Part shown: positions 35,084 to 47,092 of the stretch, piece after piece | Layout of the letters: each line of letters begins with the position of its first letter | How positions within the stretch are numbered: the first letter of the stretch is position 1 | Assembly (NCBI RefSeq): GCF_034190915.1 | Contig: NW_026947490.1 | Coordinates: 68,747,494 to 68,811,493 of the forward strand | Direction of reading: 5' to 3' | From: Cavia porcellus | Lineage: Eukaryota > Chordata > Mammalia > Rodentia > Caviidae | DNA: 64,000 bases | Notes under the pieces: model-generated | Told to the model about the DNA's origin: nothing | Database searches by the model: none | The model's input: the letters and a program-made list of their open reading frames with translations, nothing else | Position numbers and translations under genes: made by a program

Positions 35084-35609
35084 TTTAAACTTTTATTTTG
35101 AAAGCAGTAAAAATGCAACAGCACAAGACAGAACAAAGCCAATCGAGACAATTCGATGAAACTGGTACAGGATTTCACAGTAGGATACTGGGATAATAGT
35201 AATAGGTACTATGGTGTATCTCCTTAACTTCACAATAGTTGTCCAGTCAATTAGGTATAGCAAAATCAAACCAAAAATAGAACATTATAAAACCAATTGA
35301 GAGTACTGAATAGAGCAAAAGAAACATAACAAAACAAAACAGTGAAAGCAACCTTCGCCTTCAAACAGAAGAGAAAAGGAAATCCCCCATATTTGCTGTA
35401 CCGCATATGGTCATCCTCCCAAGAGATGCTGAGACATCTATCCCCAGTTGCTATGGCGGGGGGGGGGGGTTGCTTGATTTTCAGCCCACGTGGCAGTAGG
35501 CTCACAGGTAATGGTTCTCCTACTGGCCCTCACCAGGGTGCTTACCAAGAGGGCAGGTGAATAAGCTGCTTGAGTCCCACTATGGCCGGATCTCCGGAGT
35601 TCTGGCAAC
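35084..35609 (-). mobile_element. Truncated relative of the HAL1-like element (shared 3' tail)
   Basis: The minus strand ends in poly(A) (T-run from about 35081). The stretch 35185-35320 matches the tail unit of the 4.7-kb element, with similar words such as 'gataatag', 'cttcacaat.gttgtc' and 'ggtat.gcaaaa'. A 10-bp perfect repeat, AAAACATTTT, flanks it at 35074-35083 and 35610-35619 and is a likely target-site duplication. A run of 12 G lies at 35458-35469. It has no ORF1. It most resembles the copy at 53063-53724 along its whole length, including the 'gcatatggtcatcctc' block. Confidence 0.65.
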
Positions 35610-38600
35610 AAAACATTTTAAAACCACAAGCCCTGTCATCCTCTCCAGATTTCTTCATCACTCTCTTACATTTCCTGCATCCCATGCTTGAGTCACCTGT
35701 TTATATTTCAGCTGTTTGGCATGTGATTTTATCTGCCAAGAACATGCTTCCTTTTATTCTTCACATGTCCTGTGAATGAGACACATTTAATTCTCTGACT
35801 GTGTGAAAGAGCCTAGGTAAATGGTCATCCAGACACTTGCTCCTCCTTCTGGGCGTGGCTGGGCTCCACACACCTGGGCTTGTGCTCACATTTGATCTCC
35901 TGCCCACACCTGGTCTTCCTGACACGGTCTCTTGCACCTGCTGATCTTTTGAGCACACCTGGTCTCCGGCTCACACCTGGTCTTCCTGACATGCTTGGTC
36001 TCTTGCACATGTTTGGTGTCATGTCGTGTCTTCCTCACCAGCCCTTATTTCCCAGTCTCCGTTGCAGTTAGTTCTGTCAATTGATGGTGAGCAAAAAGCC
36101 ACAAGCATCATTGACAGGCTCGCTAATCTCCCTGTATCTCCTTGATACAGAGGAGCATGGTGACCATGGAAACAACATGCTAAAATCAGGCTGAGAGATG
36201 GCAGTGGCTGAGGACTCAGAATCGCCACATGAAAAAGAATCTCCTGCACTATTTATCTTGGGATTTTATGTGAATGAGAGAAACAACTTTGAACCATTTC
36301 ATATTTGGAATGTTCCTACTATTGTTATAACAGCCAGTCTTACTCTAATTAATGTAAACCTCTGGCGGAGTTCTCTGTTCACAGATGTAAAAATCGTTTC
36401 CGTCTCCATCCTTTGCCTCTCAATGTTGTGTCCTGTACTCTTTGTGGTTTATGATTTATTTCATTTTAATACTTTGATTCTGGCATATCTTCCCCTAAAC
36501 AAGGCAACTGTCTTTGGTATTCGAACAGTGGGTCTTGCTTCTCACCTCACCACCCTAAAAACAAGTTCCCAATTATCTCCTGTTTGAAAGCACACAGGAC
36601 TGGTGCTCAGCCTGGTTGTCAGTGTATCTGCCTCTCTGTCAGGTGCTCTTCTGTACTCCTCGATGGTCTCAGACTGTTGGAGACCTGCAAACACATTGTC
36701 CTGCAATGCTTTCATGAATGCTGTGATGCCTCTCTGCCTCCCATGGACTGAGTTTCTGCAGGGTGTATTTGTATTCCTAGCTTCTGGTAAATTTTGGTTG
36801 TCAAATGAATGAATGGTAGGTTGGATGAATCAGGAATGAGTGAGTTAATTTGTGAGGGGAAGAATTTAAGACTGATCTTATCTTAAATCAGAGGTGACCT
36901 GTGGAATGCTGCATTGTCAAAGAATGGCCTGTTCTGAGACTTCTAAGTGTCATGGGTCATTGCACCCTGGGATGTGACCAGATCTAGAAAGAGCTCCACA
37001 GAAAAAGAGGTGTGGACTGCCCACAGCCCAGGGCACACCCTGGCATGTCCCTGGCAGTTCTCTCACAAATATGGCATTTGGGGTAGGTAAAACTAAAAGA
37101 TCAGTTTGCTCTATAATGATTTTAAACCAGGAGCCAGAGAAGAAGTAGAGAGCAGTGCTCCATACCCGGGTCATCTAATTTGGAAGCTACAAACTCTCCG
37201 TGGCCTATCCAAATGGATACGGATTTAGTGCAAAATGCACACTGAATTTCAAAAACTTAGTGTAAAAACTTTCTCACTAGTTATCCTTACATTGATTTCT
37301 TGTTGAATTAATATTTGGGGCTACAGTGTGTTAGGCAATATGGACTATTAAAGTCACTTAACCCATTACCTCTTACTTTTAAGAAGAAACATAGTTGCTA
37401 AAAAGTGTAAGATTACACATTTGATCTACACTGTGGACAGCACAATTCTGAGCTATTATTCATAATGTCATTTAGCTACAAGATCTGAGGTATAACTTTA
37501 AAATCCTTTTCTGAGTTTCCCAAATCCATGATCAGGTAATTTTTAAAAAAATTTTCCCAGGAGCTGTCAGGAAGCATCGCTGTGAATGGGCACTCACATA
37601 GATGTGCAGTTTTTCCTCTTCAGCACTGTGCTTTAGGCTGAAACTCTCTGTGAAAATGAAGACAATTATAGAGATGGAAAATCTGTAAGGGTGGAAAGAT
37701 CTTGATGGAGACTGTGAATGGTGCCAGAGGAAGAAACGCTTCTTCCACACGTTAGCAACCCCCAAGCTTCTAGATGCACTGTATATGCTGCGAGGAAAGT
37801 GAAGAGAGTTATATTTTCTTTGCATCTCTTATTTCAGAACTGACCAGATTGGGAGCTGAGATGGAGGTCTGGGCCAGGCAAAATTATAGAAAGGAGAAAT
37901 AGTAATGAGTGTGGGGAAAAAATATATGTTTGTATGAAAAATGTGATGTTAGGGAGGCAGAGAGAAACCAGGGGCAGATGCTGGAGGTTGCTTGCAGGAC
38001 TGGCAGCAGCAGGAACACTGGGGAACTTGAGGGACACACAGTTCTTTGACCCCTTGTAAGGTGAAAAAGCAGTGATACTCAGCTTTTATCCAGGACTTTT
38101 CCCGCTCACGGCTTGGGGAAACACTTATCTCAGCCCCCTATTTCCAAGGAGAACATCTCACATTTTTCTTGGCAAACTCCAAGCTAGGAATTGCCCCAAG
38201 TTCTCTTGTACCATATCAGCCTCTCATCTCCAAAGGTTAGCACAAGAGACAAGGGGACAAGGGTCTTCCACTGTCATCCATGGTGCATATGCCAGTGACA
38301 TCTTTCTCCTGTGTCTCTAACTGTCCTCCTAGAGCTCACCACTTCCCTGGCACCCCATCACTTTGGTAGAAAAAGCTGATCTCTAGAACTTTGCATTTAG
38401 CATTTGGAAACACTCCAACACCTAGGCCATGATTTTCAGAGGCAAAAGACCTCTAAATGTTTGTATTTTCTTCATGTCAATAATTATCAAAGGAGAAAAG
38501 ACTGGAAAGCCACACTTGGCAGAATTAGTTTTTAAAAGCAGTAAGAATTGTTGTTAATGCTTCATTTTTCCCTTAATGGAGTGAAACCTAAATGAAGGGG

Positions 38601-38717
38601 AGAAAAAGCTCATTTCACCCTGAAAATTGTCTCGGCTAGGAATGCCTACATTTCAATCAGATGCCCCAGTTTTAATCATTCTCTGGACATTTCTTTATAA
38701 CACTTGAAGCAATGGAG

Positions 38718-38719
<2 letters not shown>
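35610..38719. other. Unassigned sequence
   Basis: A short local repeat of 'cacacctggtcttcctgaca' occurs at 35913 and 35973, with a shorter copy between. No named family otherwise. Confidence 0.45.
36198..36587 (+). other. Unassigned 129-codon ORF with membrane-like segments
   Basis: This ORF has two or three hydrophobic stretches (near residues 40-55, 68-88 and 90-105). The upstream sequence ('gttgcagttagttctgtcaa', 'gatggtgagcaaaaagccac') looks repeat-derived. No known family was recognised, so this is not called a gene. Confidence 0.15.
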
Positions 38720-38759
<40 letters not shown>

Positions 38760-38760
38760 A
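38720..38760 (+). repeat. (TG)n microsatellite
   Basis: About 20 uninterrupted TG units followed by 'cacgcgcatg'. This alternating purine-pyrimidine tract can adopt Z-DNA and is likely to be length-polymorphic. Confidence 0.98.
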
Positions 38761-40701
38761 CGCGCATGTAGGGTGTTTATTTGTTTCACATGGGTTTTCT
38801 GGCTTGATGCTAAGCTCCTTGTCTGTCTTTCCACCTCTGCATTCTGAGGACTTCCCAGTATGCCCAGTTCTTACTGAGCGTTCAAGAAATAGCTGTTGAA
38901 GGAATCTAAGAGGTGCTTATAATTATGAAATAACTACAAGATTTAGTAGTACAATTTTTTTCTAAACACAAAACTGGAAAATTTGTTGTGACCAAGAGTG
39001 GCAGACAGGAAAGGGAAGGCAGGAGTCAGGACTCTGCAAGCTGCAGCTTGGTTTGCCCACAGCAGCTGTCACCGTGGGCCAGAAAGCCTCAGGGTGGAAA
39101 ACAGGGATAAAACACCTATTCTGAAAGAGAAGAAAATGCTTCTGAGAGGAAATGACTTCCAGGTGTAGTTGCTCATAGCCAAAAGGAAATGGGAGAAAAA
39201 CTACAGGAGTTTGTTTTTCCTTTAAAAAAAAAAAAAACCAGTGTTTATGCAGAGATTTTCCAGTGGCAAATTAAACAGCTAATCTCTCCTTAAACTAGGT
39301 GTAAGTCAGGTCAATGCACAAATGAGTCTTCAAATACCCGTTTGATATTATTTTCCACATCTGAGCGACAACCGTGCCCACCACTTTTCAGTCTTTTCAG
39401 GGCCCCCCATTTTTCCTTCCAGTCCAGCTCTTCTAAAATCTTCTCATCTGCAGGAGTGGGCTCAAGAAGGCACTGAAGAGAAGACCCCAGCTAGCAGATT
39501 CATTTTCCCCCACCGATCTGTAGTCCTAATGCTTCAGCTGGAGACATTAGTAGGCCACTTCTCTTGCCCTAAATAAATAAGCTTTGTAGAAATGAACAGA
39601 TGGAGGAAAATTTCAAAGCAGCATGTGGGCGTTTTGGGCCCAAATCCCATTAATAAATAACAGGATTTATAACAGCAGCTCCCACTCAAAGCTTTGGAAA
39701 TTTTAAATTTGTGTGTAATAGCTGGGGCTCCCCTCCCCCAGACTATCTCCACTGCTCTCAGAGATGTGGTATTCCGGTACCTGGGTTGAAATGCGCCCTC
39801 CAAGTCAAGAACCCACATTGCAAAACAAGAATTGTGCACTGGCAGCCTCAGGTGGGCAGTGCTGGTGCCATCTCTTGGACAGTCTTGGTCCCCCTCCTTT
39901 CCCCAGTGAGGTGTGACAGGTTCTGGTGGAGCAGTGGGTTGTTCATGGCAAACTGGAAGCTTAACTTGGTGTAAAGAAGACTGCATGGATGGGAATTCTA
40001 CATAACCCAAAGCACACGGCTGACTTGCTTCAACAAAGGAGAGAACCTAGGCCCAGGTTGACATGGAGATATCAGGGCACCTTCAATCTGATAAGGAAGT
40101 AAAAATGTGAATGGCCCTCTTCATCAGTACTGGAGTAGAAAGGAAGACACTTGGTGAATTCACCATCCAGGGACTACTTCACTTCCCTGGGTAAAAACTC
40201 ATAAGCAGCCGCAGACTGAAGTTGCAGTCTGCAGTGTTCCCTCAAGTCTCCTGGTATGGTTGTCATGAGCTCATGTGCATCCCACAGCCTCAGCAGCTCC
40301 AGAAATGTCAAGTCAAGTGAGACAGCTATGAGAAATCAACTCAGACAGCTGTGAGAGCACAACAGCAGAGAGTCGGGAGTCAGTGAAACCGTACTCCACA
40401 CTGAGCCCCAAATGCTCCCCTCGTGTTACAGCTTCAGCTTTCCAGTGAAACCCCCTGCTGCGCGTTCCCATGACACCTGGTTGTCTTCATGTGCTGCAAT
40501 CATGCCTTTGATCAATTCCCATTATATACAGTTAATATCTATCTTCCTCAGTGTTATGGATTAAAAACTGGTGGTCAACTTAACACCAACAGGGTGCTGA
40601 GTGTAGATGTTCCACCTGAAGAAAGGCGCCAGCATAAAGATGTGGAGAAGGAGAAGCTATGGCATTGAGGTACATCGAGGCATTGTGGATTCTCCTACAT
40701 T

Positions 40702-41304
40702 TTGCTGTTTGAGCAGTTGGTTCTCCTGGGGAAGCTCTGGTCCTTACATCAAGCATTGCTTCCTGGGTCTGGCAAGGTAGACGAGTGCTGCTTGGTCTCC
40801 AGGATGAACTTGTCATGCTGGTTTCCTGACATGTACTCGGCTGTGCTTGTCGTCTTTGGAGCTTGGGACCTCCAAGTCGCTGAGGATGGCTGTGGCGCTT
40901 TTCAGGAAGCCCTGGTCTTTGTTGTGAGTGTGACTTCTCAGCTCCAGTGTAGAACCGTCAACCAACCAGCACAGCTCCTTCACCCTGCTGGAATAGACTT
41001 TCTAGATTCCACCGCTGACCTTTGGGCCTTCCCAGCACGGATCCATAAAAGAGACTGGTGTGAGTCTTTCTTGTGGGCTCTCGACCCCTGGTTGGACTCA
41101 TGGGAGGCATTATCACGAGCTCTGGGTCTTCATCTGGACTCATGTGGGATATTGCTGTGGGATTCAGGCCCTTGGCTAAATATTCTGTCTTTAGTGTTGT
41201 GGATAGATTTCCTGAACTTTCTTGTGTTGACTTTGGGTGACAATCATAAAACAATGCTATCAAGTCCATGTCCTGATTCTAATTGTTCTCCTCACAACCC
41301 CTGA
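40702..41304 (+). other. Unassigned 200-codon ORF, probably repeat-derived
   Basis: This is an open frame of 200 codons rich in L, W, D and S, with no domain or signal peptide I can recognise. From about codon 124 it contains 14-residue repeats ('LWALDPWLDSWEAL' then 'RALGLHLDSCGILL'), produced by a 42-bp tandem repeat at 41073-41156. The sequence begins and ends like an interspersed LTR-like element rather than a conserved exon, so I do not call it a gene. No Kozak preference or splice support was evident. Confidence 0.3.
41073..41200 (+). repeat. Degenerate 42-bp tandem repeat, about three units
   Basis: Units at 41073-41114, 41115-41156 and 41157 onward share 'ctc.gg.c.t...tggactcatg.ggg' spaced exactly 42 bp apart; the third is weaker. 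Because 42 is a multiple of three, the frame is preserved. Confidence 0.6.
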
Positions 41305-42318
41305 CTACAATACTCGCTGACCTGTGTGCTCGGGAGAAACATGTAAGTTTATCCTCACAGCTTAAAGTGTATGTTGACCAATCCCAGACTAATGTCCTAG
41401 AATAGTGCAGGCAGTATTTATTAAATAACCAAATGAATAAATGAATCAATTAATCAGTAGCACTCAATAAGAGGGGAGCTTTTAAACATTCCTTCATTTA
41501 AGGGAGCATTCAACGTGAAGAGAATGGCCCCAACCCAGGTCATATGCCATAAAGTCTGCTCCCCCAAAATAGAAGCACTTGGTTGGACAGGATGGGATTG
41601 CTGACCTTGAGAAGGTCAATGACAAGCCTCTAATGAAGGTGATAAACCAAAATATAAATGCTTGTCAAATGCATATTTCTCTAGCTTGAGTATTGGTCTC
41701 TCTTAGTATTGGATCCACTAAGAAAATGAAGACATCACAGCAGTGATCACTGTGGGCTTAATAAAATAGGTGGATATTATTGAGAAATTCAGAATGGACA
41801 TTCATAAATGCTATTGAGTCCCAGTAGCCACACAGGTGCTGGGAGGAATCTTTAGTCATTTCACTCATGTCTCTGCAGCATACATATACACACTATTTGC
41901 TAGACTGTTCTTACACTTGAAACACAGTGGCCCTCAGCATGGCAGGTGATTATGGAGAGTGCCCTATATGCACCACACAATCTCGTCTTCCTGTTTCCAT
42001 TTAGGTAATATGAATCTGACTCCTCCTTGGATACCAATGGGCACATGACCCATCCACACATATGAATCTCACTGAATTCAGTTGGTGGAGAATACGTATT
42101 TTCTTAGCCCCCATATCTGTTTAATGGGAGTCAAGGCCAGGTATCAAGGTATTAGAAGCTTAGTACTTTCATAAAGGCTTAGGTTTAAGGTTTGACAGAT
42201 CTCATTTTAGAGTGTGATGGCTAATTGTATGTGTCAGCAGGACTGGGATGCTGGGTGCCCAATGACCAGGGACACAGTATTTCCATGTTTGTCAGAGACG
42301 CTGTTTCTGGAAAAAACA

Positions 42319-42407
42319 CTCTAACCTTGCCTTTAATTTTCTCAATTCCTGTCATCTAAGACATCTTGATTTCCATTGCTCTATTTCTTATGAATGACAG
42401 GTCTAGA
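42319..42407 (+). repeat. Diverged direct repeat, copy 1
   Basis: This pairs with 43545-43632 at roughly 89% identity by eye (about 10 differences in 88 bases). The shared core includes 'gtcatctaagac.tcttgat' and 'ttcttatgaatg'. The flanks do not match. Confidence 0.85.
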
Positions 42408-43122
42408 AAAAGACATACAAAGATATAGCAGTACACTGATTAAGTTCTGGGGACTCTACCTTTATATAATTATTGCTGTATATAAAACACATAGTCTAAT
42501 ATTTACTCATATATTCTTCTCAACACAAAGCATTTTATATAACACTGTCAGAAGCTCAGCCTCCTTTCTCACTCTCCTGATGTCATGCTAAGGGACTAAT
42601 TTATGAAAATAAAACATCATACTTTTATTAAAGATAACCCCATGCACTGTTCTATAGCCCTTGACATATAAATATTATTGTTTATCCTTTATATTCCCAA
42701 ATTAAATCAAAACTAACTTGACCCCTGCAAAAAGAAACCTTGATAAACTTAGAATCACATTTTTGCAGTCTTTATTAAAACTAGAAAAAATAAGATTATG
42801 AGACTTTAATAGATCAAATCTTGAAATAGAATAACTTTGGTAAGACTGGTTCAGGAATTCAAAGTGTGGGGTTAAGAAATCATATTTTTCAATAAGATGA
42901 GCAAGATTAAATTAAACAGTACTTATATTTGGTTGCAAATCAAATATACTGTACAAGAAAACTTTAGTGAAAGGAAAAATCTTTAGAAGGGAGTTAGGAA
43001 GAGAGAGAGAGAGAGAGAAGGGGGGGACAAGAGAGGTATTATGGGAATTTGTTCACATGATTATACAAGCTGAGGTCTCACTGTTGACCCTCTGCAAGCT
43101 ATGACTGTAACTGTGGTTCCCA

Positions 43123-43200
43123 AGACCTGAGAGCCAGGTGAACTGATGACGTCACCGTCAGCCCAAGTCCTGAGACCTGAGATCCAGGAACTGATGCCTA
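43123..43200 (+). repeat. Imperfect 50-bp tandem repeat with a CRE-type site
   Basis: 'agacctgagagccaggtgaa' at 43123 and 'agacctgagatccaggaact' at 43173 are 50 bp apart. The sequence TGACGTCA occurs at 43146-43153 between them. Confidence 0.6.
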
Positions 43201-43544
43201 AGGGCTGAGTTAGATAGATATCTCTGCTCAGAAAGAATGAATTCACCGTCCCTCCACCTTCTGCTCTACATGAACTGAATGATGTGTGGCCACCCTGGGG
43301 AGTGTGAGCTTCTCCAGTCAGTCTTCACATCTGAATACAAGTCCTTCCAGAAGCAGCCTCACAGAAACACATGGAAATAGTGTTTTAAGGTTGTTTGGGG
43401 AGCACTTATCCTGGTGAAGTTGACACATAAAATTACCCATCACAATTGAGGACTAAAATGAGGCCTGCCAAACCTCACACCTCAAACCCCTTTAAAAGTA
43501 TGAGACTTCAGATTGTGTTGCTTCCTGGCTCTCTTTGTACGGAA

Positions 43545-43632
43545 TTCTAACCTTGCCCTTCATCTTCTCAATTGCTGTCATCTAAGACGTCTTGATTCCC
43601 ATTGCTCTACTTCTTATGAATGCCAGGTCGAG
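43545..43632 (+). repeat. Diverged direct repeat, copy 2
   Basis: Partner of 42319-42407, 1,226 bp away in the same orientation. It overlaps a 124-codon ORF at 43513-43887 that I do not take as a gene. Confidence 0.85.
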
Positions 43633-44919
43633 GGAAAGATGTGCGAAGCTCTCCTTTCTTTCTTTGTCCTCACCTGTTCCCCACACTGCACAAGTGTCCA
43701 GGGCCCTCTTTCTCCTCCTTCCAGCCTCTCAACAAATCTAAGCCAGAAGTGCCTGGGTAAATTCCTGCACATTGAGCATGCATCTCTGAAGACAGATGAC
43801 ATGTCCATCCCTCCTAGGAGCACTTGCTCATCAATTAGAGTAAAGCAAAAGAATGTTTCAGCATTGGGAAAATATAATTTTCAATGAGCTGGTGGCCTGG
43901 ACGTCACACTGTGGGAGACACCATACTCAGCCACCTTCTCATTGAATGCCTGGTATTTATTTCCTCTACCAGCCCAGATCATAGTTTCATTATCTGCTTC
44001 TGCTTAAAGTCTCATTTTTTGTCCAGAATAAGGACAGGATATAAAAATCAGCTCCAAAAGCTTCTTGGATTCCAATTATGGCACAAACAGTCTCAGAAAA
44101 ATGATTCCATCTCATTCTAGAGAGGAATAAAAGTCACAGGTCTGGGAAAACTGTGACAAAAAACAGGAAGCCCAAGAGTTCATAAAACGATTGCATCTTA
44201 AAGGACAAGATCCAAAAAAAAAGCTTAAGGAACCACTTGGTGGGCTTGAGTCTCCATCAGTACAACAGTGATAAAAATGGCGATTCCTGACCACAGGTGG
44301 CATGGCTTACCTCTGACCCATCTGTGAGTGCCTTGCCTAATCAAGGCCACTCTGAGGGTGGAAGGCTGTCACCATGCTCGCCCAGCAGTACAGCTGGTGA
44401 TGTCTCTGAGCACTGCACCAGGCCGCCTCTGGACACGGCAGCCTGGCTGGCCAGCTGTGTCTGCGGAGGTCATCCTCCTCCACAGACCTTACCTTCCTTC
44501 CCCATTCTCCCATTAAGGTTGGTGTCAAAAGACAAAAGCAGAAAATCTGGCTGAGTTTTCTGTCTAAACCAAGTAATATCCGGTCCAGCAAAACAGGAAG
44601 CCTGGATTTTTAAAATGCCAAAGGGACTCTGCCAGACTTTGGGTTGGTTTTTTTATTGAAAATGTGTAACTAAAACTTCCTTTCTCTAGCTAATGTATGT
44701 AAGCAAAAGTTTCTCTGTTTCTGGACCCAAAAAAACAAGTAAAAGATCAGTAATGAAACAAATTAAGTATATTTATCTTTCAAAACTGGAAAATAATATG
44801 CCTTTGGAGGCATATTCTGGGCACATACTTGACCAGAAATTGAGGTCTGAGGCACATGAGAAACTGTAGTGCTCCTCTACTTCTCGATAGCTAGTTTTTC
44901 GCATTTATCAAGAGTGATT
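43633..44919. other. Unassigned sequence
   Basis: No repeat or exon that I can name. ORFs of 78-85 codons at 43.9-44.6 kb overlap on both strands. Confidence 0.45.
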
Positions 44920-45505
44920 CTGGAAGTCGGGGCCATTCCTAAACTACATGGGGAGAGAACCAGGATCCTCAGCAGAAAGTGAGCCCTGCCTGGAAAGCAG
45001 CGCATGTGCTGGCTGCTGCAGGAGTGGGGACAGCTGCACCCCAGTGTCTCTAGAGAGTCTGTGCCATTCCCAGACTGCAGGGGGAGAGAGCCAGGCCTCG
45101 CCAAGCAGCAACCTCAACAGGGAAACCATACCATCTGCACTGCTTTGTTGGGTTGGGTTCTATTCTCTTTTGTTTTGTTTATGTTAAATCTGATGGCACG
45201 AGGAGCTATTTGAAAAATAACAGGACATATTATGGTAGCAGTGTTTGATTTACCAGTGGCCTGTTTTGAAATTCTATATTGCATTCACTGTTTTGGCTTT
45301 ATTGTTCCTATTCTGCTCTGATCTGTTCCACTTTTACTATGTCCAAAAGTATCTGCAGCTATTTTGAAGACAACAAAAGGCACTATGGTAACTATTGTTG
45401 GTTTAGTAAGATTTTGAAGTTCTGTGTCACTTATACTGGTTTATTTTTTGTTGGTTTTCTTGTTTTATTTTCCTTGGTTTTTATCATTTTTCAAATAAAA
45501 TAAAA
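44920..45505 (+). mobile_element. Truncated relative of the HAL1-like element (plus strand)
   Basis: Read on the plus strand, the 3' part carries two tail units (near 45229 and 45382, spacing 153 bp) containing a 'tatggta' core that is the reverse complement of the core at 4.7-6.0 kb. It ends in an A-rich tail near 45495-45505. The 5' part holds two copies of a roughly 130-bp unit ('gccattc...ctgcaggggg' type, near 44933 and 45062) that is also recognisable in the copy at 53 kb. A weak flanking repeat (aagagtgatt at 44910 and aagaatgatt at 45506) may be the target duplication. Confidence 0.55.
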
Positions 45506-46280
45506 AGAATGATTTTTCTGAATAAAGATTGAGTTATTTCTTGAGGACTTAACAGTACAGCATGCTCCTGTGTGTGACCTCATTTGAGATCCTACATCTG
45601 TAAACTGAGGTAAACAACAAGAGTCCAAGGTTTACTCAGAATAATTTATATAACTGGTGTACTGTTCATCATTCAGGTCATCGCATTCTAGGTTTGAAAT
45701 TTTCTACCATACCAAGTTGGCTTCCCCAAGCAGTTTAGAATATAGTGATGAGGAGTAGAATCAAGAACAATGTGAGTGCGAAGTATTATAAAAGCACTCC
45801 TCAAAACAAGAGCAGTCAGTAAAGGCCAAGGAACATCCGGAGAAAGAAGACCTGGCGGAAGGCTGACGGGTGAGGAAAGAGCAGACAGGGCAGAGTAAGA
45901 CTGGAATTCATTCAGAACAAGCATGGTTAGAGAGGAGGAGATGGTAATTCTAACATACAACTGTAGAATTACAGTCACCACGAGGTGGAAAGGAGTGGCT
46001 TGGACTATTCTGGCCAAGAAAGTTTTCTCATTCTTCCCCAGAATCTCCATTCTTTGATGGCCAGGGGAAGCAAAATCAGGGTAGAAGTGGGACCAGATGT
46101 GTGGACAGCCCTGAGCTGTTCTCTGGTTAAATCTGGCAGAAGGTGCTGAGTTGGGAACTAAGGTGGCGATGGAAGGAAGGTGGGTGGCCAGATGTATGGA
46201 GAAAAGACAGCCATCAGGGTTTCAAAATGAATCTGCATTAGATATGTGAGTCAGAGTGATCAGTACCAGTGCTTCCCTTG

Positions 46281-47092
46281 TGTGGGGAACCACCCAGAAG
46301 CTCTTCTTGAAAAGAAGAGCAACTATCTCCATTTTAAATAAACTTGACCCTATTTTTAAGTACTGATATGTACAGAGCTAGGCTATTCCTCTGGCTAGGT
46401 TAGTCCTTTGTTCCTTCTATTGGCTTTGAGCAATGTATACTGGGCTGGCTGAGGAGGCGATGTGTACTCTCTGAACCAAACTGACAGTCAGTGTTACCCC
46501 GCCCAGTGACTTCCCAAATACATAGTTGAGCTGGGCAGGATGGAAAGCTGTTCTCCACGCTGTCAGCTGCACTGAGCCTCGAGAAAGAGGCTATGACTTC
46601 CCAGGGCAAAAAGGATTATGTATCAGAACTGAAGCACCGACCCCAAATATTAAATACTAGCTTAGTTGTATTACACAGATTACTCTCTCTGCATTTCTTG
46701 CCCTTTGCAGATCAGAGAGGTGATCTCAGCCTGCCTCGCCCAGCTCTTGGTAGTCATGGCAGTTACATATTTCCTGCCACTTTCACTGTCACTCATCTCC
46801 AAGTCACTCCCCTCATGGGAAATTAATAAAACCCGGATTGGGCCCTGGGTGTGGCCTTCGTTCTGGTGAACCACCATCTTGGCTGACTTAGGACCTCTTG
46901 ACTCCCCACAACTGTATATACGTCTTAGTGTATTTATTCTTGCCATGTGCTGATAGTGGTAAGATTGGAACTGGAATTTCAATAACTTCTCTATGGGATT
47001 ATAAATGTAACCTTTCATGGACTGTGACAAGGATGGGAAAGGGTTCTCTATACCCTTCCTCTAGTCTTTGCACTGCAACTATTTATCTGTAT
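46281..47092 (+). repeat. LTR-like unit 1 of a head-to-tail pair (812 bp)
   Basis: It starts TGTGGGGAACCACCC and carries a polyadenylation-like AATAAA in 'aattaataaaaccc' near 46820. It shares with unit 2, in the same order, 'gaccctattt', 'tgtacagagct', 'gcctcgaga', 'agctgaagcac' (similar), 'gtgatctcag', 'ccccacaactgta' and 'cttagtgt.tttattcttg'. The TG start and size fit an LTR, but the family is not identified. Short ORFs here (69-120 codons) are not supported as genes. Confidence 0.6.

Noticed and set aside
35913..36000. CRISPR-like array
   Set aside because: Only two or three imperfect repeats of 'cacacctggtcttcctgaca' with uneven spacing in a eukaryotic context; a local duplication explains it.
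39534..40010. 158-codon minus-strand ORF
   Set aside because: Opposite-strand ORF of 87 codons overlaps it and no domain was recognised. Retained only as non-coding sequence.
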